DNA of 64,000 bases, taken from contig OY998176.1 of NCBI GenBank assembly GCA_963921935.1, positions 167,582,445 through 167,646,444 on the forward strand. The letters are read 5' to 3'. The notes beneath the pieces were generated by a model. The model did no database searches. It was not told where the DNA came from and worked only from the letters and a program-made list of their open reading frames with translations. This document shows, piece by piece, positions 1 to 11,761 of this stretch. This DNA is from Galeruca laticollis (taxonomy: Eukaryota > Arthropoda > Insecta > Coleoptera > Chrysomelidae). Positions within the stretch are counted from its first letter, which is position 1; the number at the start of each line of letters is the position of its first letter. The position numbers and the translations under genes are program-made.

Positions 1-427
1 GTGTTCTTGTATCGACACTAAGCGAGCTCCTCGATTTCCTCGCGTTAGAGGAGAAACTCTCAAAGGGCGCTTGGTACGTAGGTTACTCTCATGCAATCTT
101 CGATGCACTGTATCAGCTGACACTTACACTCGGTGAACCTCTTGGAGGGAGTACAATTTGAAGATCAGGAGCAGTAAAATTTAGATTTCTTCTAGCAGTC
201 AACTGCAAAAAACCGTCTTATTTCCGGGTAGTGATTCGATCACAACCCCCATATCTTTCCGCTACATCACTTGCTTCGCGGTATCGGTAATGTGGCCGTG
301 AAATAACGCTTTGGGTTGTACCAATTTGTCTAGCAACGTCTACTTGGCACATCCCTACTTCAAGCAGACCTATACCACGCATAATTTTATCGCGAGTTAT
401 ATGCCATATTTCCATGATTGCTAACAC
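1..427 (-). pseudogene. Tc1-like transposase fragment (N-terminal half, decayed)
   Basis: Read on the minus strand, 427 down to 218 encodes a helix-turn-helix of the Tc1/mariner type: the stretch VDVARQIGTTQSVIS followed by a basic segment is the usual DNA-binding signature of these transposases. Past a break at 217 the same strand continues as the second paired-like helix and the linker, ending near position 1-60 with EEIEELA, a sequence that in Tc1 proteins precedes the catalytic domain. The fragment runs off the left edge of the window, so the DDE domain, if present, is outside. Several frame breaks show it is dead. Family assignment is firm at superfamily level only. Confidence 0.75.
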
Positions 428-2559
428 TATATACGACTTTCACAAACGGTAAACTCCACTGACAACAGCGATTATTATTTAGAAATCCTTGATCCATACT
501 AGCAAAGCAACTGCTCATTAGACATCACATACAAAAAAACACCAAAAAATGTAGTGATAACGAAAAATATCAGAAAAAGTGAAAAATAATAAACAGTAAA
601 CAGTGGCGTATTTGTATTTCGAGGTAAAATAACCGACTTTTTTACATTTTCGTCGACTTTAGCTACAATATCCCTAGATTTTGCGGTTCTGTGTATTTTC
701 TGTTACCACAAATTTTAATCACATTTAATATGTAGTTATTGCACATATTTTAAAATTTATTAATAAAATACTAAAAATCTATGGCACCGTAAAGCAGCTA
801 GAAAAAATATCAATAGTGAAAAATTTTGATTCATGAACTGACAACACACTACATGCAATAATATTTTGTGTTCAACGAATACTGAATTCAAAAAGCCTAT
901 TGTTTTTCCAACTCAAACTCCATTGGACTTATCTTTCTGTTGATTGTCAAAAGGAAAGTTGTTATTCCAGAATCTAGATCATAGTTGCTTAGTAAAGACC
1001 TGTATATATAGTTGAATATTAACGATTTTATTTGGTAGTAATCCATAAAATTAAATTCATAAGTTACTCGTATTTGAATATTGATTATTTTTATCTTACC
1101 TTTACCAATTAAATACCAAGTAAACTAATCTATGCTATATAATAGTATATAAAATAATAATAAAGTGACTGATATAAAATCATATATCGGTTGTGAGAAT
1201 AACAAAATGAACTGATTTATCAACTGGATAGAACATGAGTGTTGTCCAGACTATAAAGCTCTCATTTAGAGGGAACATTTTTGGAGCACCTGCAATAGAA
1301 TATAAGTGTGGTTAGAATAGTTGTGGTATAAAAACGTAGTGTGAAAATTCAAATTGAAGGGATGCTTAATATTTCTATTAAGACAAAGTGTGTATGGATA
1401 ATAGGAAGAAAACAGGAGTAGTATAACTTGAAACCAAACGTTTTATTGACAGATTTTATTGAACATCATTTTATTGGTAAGATACTAACATATTTATTGG
1501 GACTATTCCAGAGCTTGTAATGTTTATTGTAAAATAGTGAGATCAGTTTATTTATCAATTTGGCAATTTGTAAACTTTCCCAGTGCTGTATATACAAGAT
1601 ATTCATTTAATGTTTGATTTCGTTACCAAAACTGAAGAATGTTTCGATATTCACGTATTCACGATACTGATCAGTTCTGTATCTAATTCTGTATGATTTA
1701 AATGGACTTTCCAGCTTATCAATAAGAGTTGTCTGATGTTCCGTATATCGGAAGATTCAAACTATGTCGATGAGTATTTACAATCGATCGTTTGAATTCT
1801 CAAGTGAGATTAGTTCCAAATCAGATAATACTTCTTCTTATGAGAACCAGTTGAGTAAATCCCTTTAGGACTGCACTGACCTCACGTTCGTCGAATTATA
1901 AAATTTGTATTCAACGTGATTCAACATGTTCTGCTTCAGTGACATAACAACGGAAGTCCTCTACTGGAAAAAAATTACTGCCCATACGTTCATGGTTTTT
2001 ACAAAGTGTCGCAGGAAGTGCAATTACCTCTTTGTATTTTATTTCCCTCTATAGAATTTCATAATTATTGTTTTAATGACCAAAAAAAGGAAACTGTTTA
2101 AAACGGTTTCACTTTTGTGCTTATTTTTATTTTTAATGACATATTTGATGTCATTTATATTTAACTGTGCATGACCTGGAGATAAATTGAGCGTACTTGG
2201 CATATAATTAATTCACAGTTATTTTGATTCGCTTTTGTTACACAAAAATGGCTGTGCGAGACTAATCATAGTTTTAATGACATGTTTTTTCGGGTTTCAA
2301 AATACTAGGAACTAAAGTAAATTAATAATTTCAATTAAGTAATTTCCGCAATTCATGTTGGTATGCGTTATTTCAAGCGTACATCTCTTGAAAACGAACA
2401 TGTATCACTTGAAGTGAGAAATACACAGGGATATATTTTGATGTTCACTTTGGTAAAAACTTCATTTTTCGTGTTTATAAATTCATATGGTTGGAAAAAG
2501 ATTTCTTCAAAAATAACCGAAACTTTGTGTACATAATTTCATATAGAAGAAGAGATGCG
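428..2559. other. AT-rich spacer, no gene recognised
   Basis: About 2.1 kb of AT-rich sequence with dense stops in all frames. I saw no protein homology, no terminal repeats and no tandem structure. It is probably intron or old unrecognisable repeat. Confidence 0.5.
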
Positions 2560-2835
2560 GATGCCGATCACTTTTTGGTCTTGGCGAAACTAAATCGAGA
2601 AATAAAATATAACAAAAAGCGAAAGGGAAGGAAAAAGTATAACCTAATATAGCTGAAAAATGAAAATGACATGAGACGGAAATTAACTAAGGAATTAACG
2701 GAATACAAGAAGAAAAGAATATAGAAGAAAACTGGGAAAGCATAAAAAAGTATTAAAAATGCAACAGAAGAAACGGTGGGCCAACGAGAAAGTACAAGGG
2801 GAAATGACTGGTTTGAAGAAGAATGTGAAATATAA
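2560..2835 (+). pseudogene. Non-LTR retrotransposon scrap (EN-RT linker)
   Basis: The plus strand reads as a lysine-rich helical stretch followed by NATEETVGQRES and NDWFEEEC. In many LINE ORF2 proteins a segment of the type '...W(F/W)DEEC' lies between the endonuclease and the reverse transcriptase. Stops and frame changes are frequent. The long minus-strand frames over this interval are hydrophobic shadows of this lysine-rich coding strand. The call rests on one short motif plus composition, so it is tentative. Confidence 0.4.
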
Positions 2836-3269
2836 CACTTGATAAGGAAATGGGAAAAATTTCCCGTTTGACTTTGTCGCCAAATTTCCACTGTTACTGT
2901 CAATATACAGAACGTAGAATATTGCCATAGGGAGTATTCGTTTCACAGATAATCCATGAATCAATTCAACAGTAGGTAAACATGAAAGTAAACAACTGAC
3001 AACTAGATGTTTCATAAGTTATGTAATTTTGCCATTAACCATTGTGTAACATTTTTACAAATTATTGTGTGAATCTGATAAAAAAATTCTAATAAGTGCA
3101 AAGCAAACGTATTTATGATATATTTATTGATTGGGCAAAGTATCTAGATTACAATTTGTTACGTAGATTTATAAAAGTATACTGAATTTCTGGTGGGAAA
3201 AATATTACCGTTATCCAAATTCTACAACAAAATATGAAAACAGTAAGCCACAAACATTCTTACAAATGC

Positions 3270-4900
3270 TGTTTTTTTTAGAATTATGTGTTCAAAAAAG
3301 AGGATTGTCAGATGGTGAGCTTCTTGCTGCCTTAGAAGAAGATTGGTCAGATATTGATCCTTCCTCCGATGATGACAATATTTTCATGCAATTTACTCCT
3401 GTTTGTGAGAGGTGCGATTGGGACGTTATTGAAAGAATACTTGCACAATTATTGGTTCTGATGAAGCTGTTTGTGTTCAATATCTGATGAGGTGATCGCC
3501 ACAGCTGAAATAATAGGTCAGAATAGCAGCGCAGACGAAAATCAGAGTATTTTGGTAGGACCAAGTCCAACTGTTACAAATGAGCAATAAACTAAAATGT
3601 TTAGTAGAAAATGAATATCTGAAAGGGGTGTTCCAGAAGTTCCAAAATTTGTGTCTGTTTTGCAGCCAACTATCCAGTTCGCTCTCAAAAGCTGGCTATT
3701 ATTTTATTTTGAGGAATTATTTCCTCCTGATCTGATCAAAAAAAGAAAAACTTCAAAATAATGAATTGTACTGTTTAATCAGTGGCCATAACTGCAATAA
3801 AATGGTTGAACACCAAAGAAGTTACAGTTATTACAACGGCCAATCAACCACTTGAAATAATTACGACAATCCCATTCATGTATAATAATTCCCATTTGTG
3901 AATACAAAAATCGTAGTTTGCTGTCGGCTAAATAGGAAGGAAGAGAGTTTGCAAGTGGATAAAAATATCGGATAAATTACGTTACCGTAGCAACCCTAGC
4001 ATTTAGGTACTGTCTGTTTACCAAGCAATGCACGTCAATTTGACAATTATAGATGACAAAAACAGAATGAATTAAACAGCATATAACAATTCCAAAAAGT
4101 ATGTCTAAACATTATGTTTCTACTCATTGTTCATTTAGTTTGTTAAATAAAGTTTAATTGAATTGAGTTTTTTATTCATGGGATTGTCTTACCAAATACC
4201 ACGCGAGCTCAGATTTAGCAGGATATTTTTTCCGGTGCTTTTCTCATACTTACTTTCATTGGCAATTTAACTCGATCTGTTCAGGCAAAATCACTCGAGC
4301 TACGCTCTCGTGATTTTGCCAGAACAGCTCTCGTTAAATTGCCAATGAAAGTAAGTATTCGAAAACAACCACAAAAAATATCCGGCTAAATCTGAGCTCT
4401 TGTGGTATTACCCCCGATAAAACGTATACAGAGATGGGAGAAGGGGAACAAAGAGAGATATTATGTGTCCAAAAGCTACTGCGGATTACAGAATGAACAT
4501 GGAAGGTGTTGATCACTTTGGCCACTTACGAGCATCGCTGCCCATAAGTCAGAAATCTAGAAAATCTTGGATGAGACTGTTTTTCTTTAGTTTTGATGCT
4601 ACATTTACACAGATATTTTAGGTTTCACCTTGGAAGAGCTCTCTAAGGTGACTTCACAGTAAAGAAATCACGACCTGTTATATTTAAGAACAAAAAAAAT
4701 CGTAAACTTTTGTGTTCCAGGCGAAACTCGCCTGCGAAATGTAGGATCACATTTACCAGATGTTCAAGAAAATATATACACGTTTCAGATTTTGTTCAGC
4801 AAAAAGAGAAGGAAAACGAACTGGGATTATTATTTGTAGGTACTGTCAAGTAGCTCTGTGCAAAAGATTTTTTCAAATAATTTCACACTGCTGCAGTTTT
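3270..4900 (+). mobile_element. Decayed piggyBac-like transposon with internal deletion
   Basis: Pieces of a piggyBac transposase appear in order on the plus strand. At 3290-3480 there is an acidic N-terminus (LLAALEEDWSDIDPSSDD). At 3630-3760 comes the segment ending YFEELFPPDLI, which matches the family's conserved 'yF.lFF.deli' block. At 3780-3870 there is ITAIKWLNTKEV. At 4440-4620 comes the family's '(Y).mgGVD..D' block (ADYRMNMEGVDHF) followed by SRKSWMRLFFF. At 4730-4890 there is a cysteine-rich tail (RFRFCSAKREGKRTG, then ICRYCQVALC). The central part carrying most catalytic aspartates is missing between about 3760 and 3780. The MITE at 4195-4409 sits inside it. Many stops; certainly inactive. 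Confidence 0.7.
4195..4409. mobile_element. 215-bp palindromic (fold-back) MITE
   Basis: The whole interval is one imperfect hairpin. The left arm begins AATACCACGCGAGCTCAGAT and the reverse complement of the right arm begins AATACCACAAGAGCTCAGAT. Pairing continues through the block ACTTACTTTCATTGGCAATT, present in both arms, to a core around 4283-4320 where GGCAAAATCAC faces GTGATTTTGCC. There is no coding capacity. It separates the middle and C-terminal blocks of the decayed piggyBac, so it inserted there. I could not settle the target duplication. Confidence 0.8.
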
Positions 4901-5834
4901 GATTTGAATTAATCTTGTCACTCATTTAGATATTTTTTATGGAATAAATCGTATTTAACAAGTTGTACAGGGATAATAAATTTCCCACCTAGAAAAATTC
5001 GTTAAGGAATAAGAGGAAATATTTCCCACTGATCGACTCTTTTTCTTGTTTTTTATAATTATCTATATTTTACCTATTCCCATTAGGTACTGAAAATATC
5101 GAAACAACCAAATTAACTCTCCTTATATGTCCTTATTAATGGATTAGTAAACGTGAAACAAAAGACAGTCAAAGATGAATATGATCAGGTACTGTGAAAG
5201 ATTATGAAATATACAAAGAATTGAGAAAAGAGGCAGTAAAGATGATAAACTGAAAACAATCAAAGGATAGAAGAAGAAATGAGAGAAATCGAGGAGAATA
5301 ACAAAAACAATTCCAAATTATCTACAAATATAAAATGCAAAAAAACCAATGAAGCGAAAATAGAAGTGGAAAAATAGGAAAGCCGTTTTAAAAACCAACC
5401 GACAACAGAATACCAGACTACTTAAAACGAAGATAAAGAAAAAAAGGAGTAGGACGGAGAAAAATATAATAAAGTGGCGAGAGTCGATGAAACTAATGTA
5501 GAGTCAACAGAAAAAGGAGGAACCATGCTCGAAGGAATTTTATATAAATTCGTGAAAGAAAAATTATGGGAAAAATGATGCCTGCTGAATGGAAAACAGG
5601 AGTTATTATTCCGATTCGCCAAAAAAGGGACTACAGAGAAATAAGGCAATTAAACACAGCCTATGAAAATTTTACAACTTTAAATGAAAGATTAAGATAT
5701 AAGGTACATGAAAAAATAGGTGATTATCAATATGGATTTAGAAAAGCAAGTCACAATACTGATCTGAATATAATATTTATAGGATTTTGATATAAACAAA
5801 GAGACACTTAAAGAATATTTAAGAATCATAATAA

Positions 5835-6448
5835 AGGTTGATTCTCATTAGACGTGCCAGGAATCGAATCGGCAACTGCAAGGTACATGCTCGGCGCGAG
5901 CAAGATTTCTTGAGGCAATTCACACTGCAATAGGCTTCCCGTGGGTTAAGTAGTTTTCAGCTTTGTGAAAAGTGAAATGTTCCCGACTTCCACGTTAATA
6001 AAAATTGCTCTGTTGATAGATGAAGAAGAGCTTGAAATGAACAATTCTAGAAAGAGAAAAAGACGTTATTGGGTACATAAAATGCTAAAAAACCGAAATG
6101 AAGAAGGAGAATTTGCAACGTTGCACCCAGAACTTTTAGATGACCAGACAAAATTTTTCCAATATTATCGAACGTCTAGGGATGTGTTTGACAATTTATT
6201 GGACCAAATTCACCACTACACTCCCAATATCCTAGGAACGCAAATACTACCAAGCCCACACGGAACATGCTCGGCAAATATTGTTTGAGAAGAACCCCGC
6301 GGGCAAAGTCCGTCCCTTGCCGAGACGTTGCCGGCATAATGTGAATTTAACCACACAAAAACCATTTGATCAAAGAGAAAGATATTTTGCCGATTCGGTG
6401 CCTTGCCTGTGCCGTGCTCGTGGCTTCCACGAAAGTGAGAATTGGCCT
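5835..6448 (+). mobile_element. PIF/Harbinger element, internally deleted
   Basis: Plus-strand reading 5965-6288 encodes the N-terminal part of a Harbinger-type nuclease: a DEEE-rich start, RKRKRRYWVHKMLKNRNEEG, then LHPELLDDQTKFFQYYRTS, which matches the conserved lead-in to the DDE domain of this family. The catalytic domain itself is absent. The ends form inverted repeats (left AGGTTGATTCTCA; right, read inward, AGGCCAATTCTCA) flanked by TAA on both sides (5832-5834 and 6449-6451), the three-base duplication expected for Harbinger. Subterminal sequence around 5860-5930 and 6330-6420 is also mutually inverted (shared CGAATCGGCAA). It lies inside the fossil LINE of 5160-8100. Non-autonomous. 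Confidence 0.8.
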
Positions 6449-6962
6449 TAAACATGACGATGTAGCGATCAGTTGCAAGAGTAATGACGGAAGAAGGGCA
6501 AACAAAGGGATTTGAATTTAACACAGTTGTGAGGCAAGGAGATACAATGTCCTACAACTCTTTTTAATATTGCATCAAATGGAGTCATCAGAGTTGTTGG
6601 TTTAAGAGGTACCATAATAACAAAACTGGCACAAATTCTAGCGTCCGCAGTCGATGTAGCAATAATATAAAGAAATATGAAAGAGCTGGAAGACATTCTC
6701 TATATAATTGATGATTGACGCTGAGAACAAAGATCCGAAGAATCAGGAGAGAATAGAAGCAATGTTTATATCCAGAAATAGAGTTCCAATAGAGTCAATC
6801 TAGATAAGAGAAAATGAATACAAAGTACTTAGGAATCTACTTGAAACGAGATAACGACAAAAGATTAAAAATTGATCGATTCATAGAATCACGACACGAG
6901 CTTTCTTCAGAGACAAACGATATCTGCAAAATAAAAAAAAATAGTACAGGATCAAAAATAAA

Positions 6963-7962
6963 AATAAACAGTTTTAAAGATTAAAACTAACTTTTCCTCA
7001 TATGTGGCCCTGAACAATATTCTATCATAAAATTGTCATTTAAATGCACTTCGGGGGATGTATCGTGCAAACAAACCGAAATTTCTCCAAAAATAATCAA
7101 AAATGTAGTATACTTGGATTTATAGGACCCGCTGTACTTGCTTTAGTCAGCTAAAAATCAATAGGGTACATATGTGAGACACCTTGAACAATATTCAATC
7201 ATAGAATTGGTCACTTTTATACAATCTGGAGGCTGTATCGTGCTAATTAACTGAAAATTCTCCAAAAATAACAAATATTTAGTACTTCACGTACCATAGC
7301 ACCGTTGTACTGGCGTTAGTGAGTTGAATATCAATAGGGTTCATCTTTGAGATGCTCTCAATAATATACAATCATAAAATTAGTCACTTGTTTATACTCC
7401 GGAGCCTGTATCGTGCTAACAAACTGAAATTTCTCAAAAAAATGACAAAAATGTCGCACTTTAAGTACTATAGCACCTGTTGTTCGGGCTCTGGTGAGTG
7501 GAAAATCGATAGGGTTTATCTGTGAGATGTCCTGAATAGTATTCAATCATAAAATTGGTGACTTGTTAAACTCCTGAGGCTGTATCGTGCTAACAAACTG
7601 AAATACTGAAATTTCTCAAAAAATTAGGAAAATGTACTTCAAGTACCATAGCACCCGTTGTACCGGCTCTGGCGAGCTGAAAACCACTAGGGTTTATCTA
7701 TGATATATCATTAACAATATTCAATCATAAAATTGATGATTTGTTGCACTCCGGAGGCTGTATCGTGCTAACAAGCCATGTAACGAAAAGTGGCCGACGA
7801 CAACGACGGCATGCACACAGGATGTTTTTTCTAAAAACCATTTTTTCGTGTTGTCGTTGATGGAAAACGTGAAAATAACTAAAAAAAAATTCAAAATGTC
7901 AACTGTTTTTGGGGTAAACCAATACTTTTCTCGCATATTAGAAAGGTTGGGCGGGAAAGTAA
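6963..7962. mobile_element. Tandem-array element, copy 1 (~175-bp units)
   Basis: Starts AATAAACAGTTTTAAAGATT and ends GGGCGGGAAAGTAAT. Between the ends are about five head-to-tail units of roughly 170-180 bp; the landmark 'aatcataaaattggtcac' recurs near 7026, 7199, 7369, 7547 and 7726. Each unit also carries 'ggaggctgtatcgtgctaac' and 'tagcacccgttgtac' variants. The last ~190 bp (from about 7770) are non-repeated and contain a CGACGACAACGACGGC / TGTTGTCGTTG inverted pair. The subterminal CTTTTCC(G/T)C at the left is inverted relative to CGGGAAAG at the right. No coding capacity. It interrupts the fossil LINE. Organisation recalls Helentron-related non-autonomous elements with central tandem repeats, but no protein or Helitron end supports that directly. 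Confidence 0.75.
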
Positions 7963-8097
7963 TATATAAGGCAGCGACCTAACCTATGGTGCTGAGATAA
8001 CGAATCTGATAAAAAAAGAAGAAAATAAATTAGGGATATTCGAGAAAAAATTATGAGGAGAATTTACGGACTATTAAAGATGGAGAAATTGTACAAA

Positions 8098-8361
8098 AAT
8101 AAACGGTTTTAAAGATTAAAACTAACTTTTCCGCATCTGTGAGATTCCCTGATTAATATTATATCATGAAATTGTCACTTGTATACACTTCGGGGGATGT
8201 ATCGTGTTAACAAACCGAAATTTCTCCAAACGTATCCAAAAATGCAGTATATCTGGATTCATAGGACCCGCTGTACTCGCTATAATCAGCTGAAAATCAA
8301 CAGGGTACATCTGTGAGATACCTTGAATGAGCCACTTGTATACACTCCGGAGGCTGTATCA
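8098..8361. mobile_element. Tandem-array element, copy 2 (3'-truncated)
   Basis: Begins AATAAACGGTTTTAAAGATT like copy 1 and covers about one and a half repeat units, then stops in 'ggaggctgtatc' at about 8360. The right terminal block is absent. It abuts the C-terminal end of the fossil LINE. Confidence 0.75.
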
Positions 8362-9423
8362 CATAATAATGGCGTAATTTTTATTGTTCCGCCTATAATG
8401 AAATCCGTTCACATCAGAGAAGTCATTGTGAAATTCAACAGCGGAAAGAAATGGTTTAAAATTGTTTGTTTTATTTAGTAAAAATAAAATCGAAAGAGGC
8501 TTGAATTGAACTAATCAGATCTCTAGGAACTGGTAAAAAGCGTTTTATCATTTGATATTATTTTCACATCAGTGCTCCGTGAAATTATTTGTTACAGATT
8601 TCTGATATTTTCTAGATCCAAATTAATATTTCTTGTGGTATAATTGGGTATTTGTACCTGCAATTAAACAAAAGCAACCTTTTTAATGAGATCTCTCATT
8701 TTTATTTGTATTACAATATTGCACAATATAGAATTATTCAAAATACATAATACTTGTATTCGTTTTCGATTTATTGATACCCAAAGATGGGATTTTTATG
8801 GTGTTTTTGGTTTTCCCACTATTAAATGTATTCAAATCTTCTGGAATTTCAGATGTTTGAAATATTAATGGCTACGGTTCTCTAAATCAAATGAAAAATA
8901 TCTGCAAAAATTACTAGTATTTCTTTGTCTTCTACCATATATTGTTTGGTCCTCCCTGTTTCTACTAATACATTTAAGAAGCTGTTTCTTCAATCATAAT
9001 ATCTGTTGTAATCATTGTTACCGTTTAGAGCCACGATGACTTGTGCAAACCGAAAATAAATATTGCAAAAGGCAACTTATTTATTCATTCATTTTCGATT
9101 ATAATCAACAGCTGTTAGTTACTCTTAGTGTTCATTCATTAACATTTCCTCTTAAAATTTTATCGTTTTTGTTCCATTAACCTAGATATTTTTAATTTGA
9201 ATTTCTTGCTTACAACAACATTAATTGTTATTAATATCCTGAACTCTCACAATAGAATGTTCAGTTATGGCAAAGTTTGGGAACTTTATCAATGGCCAAT
9301 TGAAGATAAAAGGTATAACAGTTCAATTTCAATTGATTTTAATTTTTTTGAATCTATAATATTACCTGGTTAAAGTATCATATCTTACAGGAGCACTAAC
9401 ATTTAACTGGTTCTACATACCAA
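8362..9423. other. AT-rich spacer, no gene recognised
   Basis: About 1.06 kb with no protein similarity that I can recognise and no inverted termini. A 60-codon open frame at 8686-8868 has composition expected by chance in AT-rich DNA. Confidence 0.5.
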
Positions 9424-10370
9424 AATAAACGGGTTTAAGGACTAAAACTAACTTTCCCGCACGTATACACTCCAGAGGCTGTGTATTGTGAAAACAAACA
9501 GAAAATGTGGTATTTCCGGATTAATAGGACCCGTTGTATTGGCTCTGTTGAGCTGAAAACCAATAGGGTTCATCTGTGAGACGCCCTAAACAATATCCAA
9601 TCATAAAATTGGTCACTTGTATATACTCCGGAGGATATATCGTGCGAACAACCCGAAATTTCTCTAAAAAGGACCAAAAATGTGACACTTCAGGTACATT
9701 AGCACCCGTTCTACTAGCTCTGGTGAGCTAAAAATCAATAAGGTTAATTTATTAGATGCCCTGAACAATATTCGACCATGAAATTGGTCACTCGTAATCA
9801 CTCTGGAGGCTGTATCGTGCTAACAAACTGAAATTTCTCAAAAAATGACTAAAATGTCGCACTTAACGTACTATTGCACCCGTTGTTTGGCTCTGTTGAG
9901 TGGAAAATCAATAGGGTTTATCTGTGAGATGTCCTGAATAGTATTCAATCATAAAATTGGTGACTTGTTGAACTCCGGAGGTTGTATCGTGCTAACAAAC
10001 TGAAATACTGAAATTTCTCAAAAAATTAGGAAAATGTCGTACTTCAAGTACCATAGCACCCGTTGTACCGGCTCTGGCGAGCTGAAAATCACTAGGGTTC
10101 ATCTGTGATATATCCTTAACAATATTCAATCATAAAATTGGTGATTTGTTGCACTCCTGAGGCTGTATCGTGCTAACAAGACATGTAACGAAAAGTGGCC
10201 GACGACAACGACGACATACACACAGGATGTTTTTTCTAGAAACCCGTTTTGCCGTGTTGTCGTTGATGGAAAACGTAAAAATAACAAAAAAAAATTCAAA
10301 ATTCCAACTTTTTTTTGGGGTAAACCAATACTTTTGTCGCCTATTAGATAGGTTGGGCGGAAAAGTAATA
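9424..10370. mobile_element. Tandem-array element, copy 3
   Basis: Begins AATAAACGGGTTTAAGG and ends AGGTTGGGCGGAAAAGTAAT. It contains about four ~175-bp units (landmark near 9599, 9776, 9947 and 10128) and the same unique right block as copy 1, including the CGACGACAACGACG / TGTTGTCGTTG pair (10200-10270). The plus and minus open frames at 10126-10401 lie in this right block and are a by-product of it. Confidence 0.75.
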
Positions 10371-10442
10371 TCATAATTTCAAACAGTAGTAACAACGCCA
10401 CTTCTATTTACTTCTAATGAATACATAGAAATGTTGTTAATT

Positions 10443-11540
10443 TAGGGTGTATGTCTTATATATGTCGTATATAACCTTTGCTATGATTGAGGAGAAGATG
10501 CGACAATGTTATGTCCATAAAGTCTAATGCTGTAGAAACTGGCGGTTTCAACTACAATTCATGGACCTACCGATTTGAACCGAAGACTAACCTTCATCAC
10601 CACAATACCAGTTATGATGCAAGACACTCTTCATCTTTTAAGTAGAATTTTATTGAGTGATTAAGGTCATTTCCAAAATAATGGAATCATAGATCGCCAT
10701 ACTGCCATTATTGGTCAGTGGAAAATCCGCACAGGTTGAGGGAAACTCGCTCTCAAACTAGATGGGGAGTTAATGTTTGGTGTGGGGTCTTTAATGTGTG
10801 TTTACTTGGTCCCCATTTTTTGAACAATATTCAAATGGTCAGAGATACCTGAATTTTTCGGACAATGAGGTACCTTTGTTTATGAAGAATATTCCTTTAC
10901 GCGAAAGAGGAGTTATGGTATCGCAACAAGATGGCGCACCCCCCCCCCCTATCAGCGGTATTGTAACCAATTACCTTTATACCAGATTTCAAAACAAATA
11001 GATTGGAACTAACCGACTTTTCCGATGGCCTTCAAGATCACCTGTGCTGTCACCTCCAGATTTTTTTGTATGGGACTATTTAAATTTAAAAGGAATCGTT
11101 TATAATGAAGAACCTACAGATCTAGACAAAATTAGACAAGTGTGTACCCACATTACGCAAGAGATTATACATACGGCATTTACTCTTGAACTGCTTAGAT
11201 GGTTCGATGCATGCAGGTCATTTTGAACACCACTTATGAAATTATTCCATATTTTGAAAGCTATTATTTTGAAATCATTAAATTAAAAATTGTACATAAT
11301 TATTAACATTAATGCCCTCATTATAGTATATCGTTTAATTCGAGTTAAAAAATCCTTTAATTTTAGCAAACTTTCAGACCCCTGACCCAATTGAGTCAGT
11401 TCATTGTGATGATGTCAAAGCGTTTGTGATAACGTCACAAATCTCAAGTACACCTCAAATAATAACATTTTATTTTCAATCACTACTTTCTGAGTTATAG
11501 GCTCTTAAAATCAGCTTGGAACACCCTATATATGGGAAAT
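10443..11540 (+). mobile_element. Mariner-superfamily transposon, C-terminal half of transposase, decayed
   Basis: Plus-strand pieces match the DDE region of insect mariner-like transposases. Around 10710-10800 the reading is YWSVENPHRLRETRSQ then GVNVWCGV. At 10798-11001 there is FEQYSNGQRYLNF followed by SQQDGAPP, the stretch in which the second catalytic Asp sits. At 11020-11226 comes WPSRSPVLSPPDFFVWDY, where the family normally has 'WP.RSPDL.PlDF.lWG'; the usual catalytic Asp of RSPD is replaced by Val here. A run of nine C at 10943-10951 probably marks slippage. Both ends carry the AGGGTGT core (left 10449; right as ACACCCT near 11523). The DNA-binding half is missing. Confidence 0.75.
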
Positions 11541-11761
11541 GAAAGATCGACCAAAGCATGACAATTTATGAACAAATCAAAGCCTTCTTAGACGAAATTC
11601 TGCCAATGAAACAACGATGGAAAACTGAGTTGAACAGTATACCTTGTTAAAAATAAAAGGAAGAAAAACAATACTGAATAATAAAAAACGTAAAATAGAT
11701 AGTAGCAGAAACAGGTACATGAATCAATACAATTTAACAGTATTTGATACATGTATTAACC

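Larger units (their letters stand above)
5160..8100 (+). mobile_element. Fossil non-LTR retrotransposon (RT region), interrupted by two elements
   Basis: Order of recognisable pieces: a charged linker (5200-5400). RT N-terminus at 5566-5790 (MPAEWKTGVIIPIRQK, then LNTAYENFTTL and YQYGFRKAS, matching the conserved 'W..g.iipi.KkGd', 'LLntaYKi.t.il..Rl' and 'yQ.GFR.grst' blocks). After an interruption come FEFNTVVRQGD (6510-6545; the 'gvrQGd' block) and KYLGIYLKRDND (6818-6860). After a second interruption the C-terminal IFEKKIMRRIYG segment follows (8038-8075). Stops are common and the YxDD region is lost. The two interruptions are a Harbinger element (5835-6448) and a tandem-array element (6963-7962), and a third insertion abuts its 3' end at 8098. 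Clade not fixed; the C-terminal motif resembles RTE/CR1-type ORF2. Confidence 0.75.

Noticed and set aside
2568..3015. Two minus-strand frames of about 110 codons, rich in Phe/Leu/Ser
   Set aside because: They are antisense shadows of lysine-rich LINE coding sequence on the plus strand; no family match.
6963..10370. Regular repeats that might suggest a CRISPR array
   Set aside because: Units are ~175 bp, diverged, without short identical repeats and spacers, and the setting is eukaryotic.
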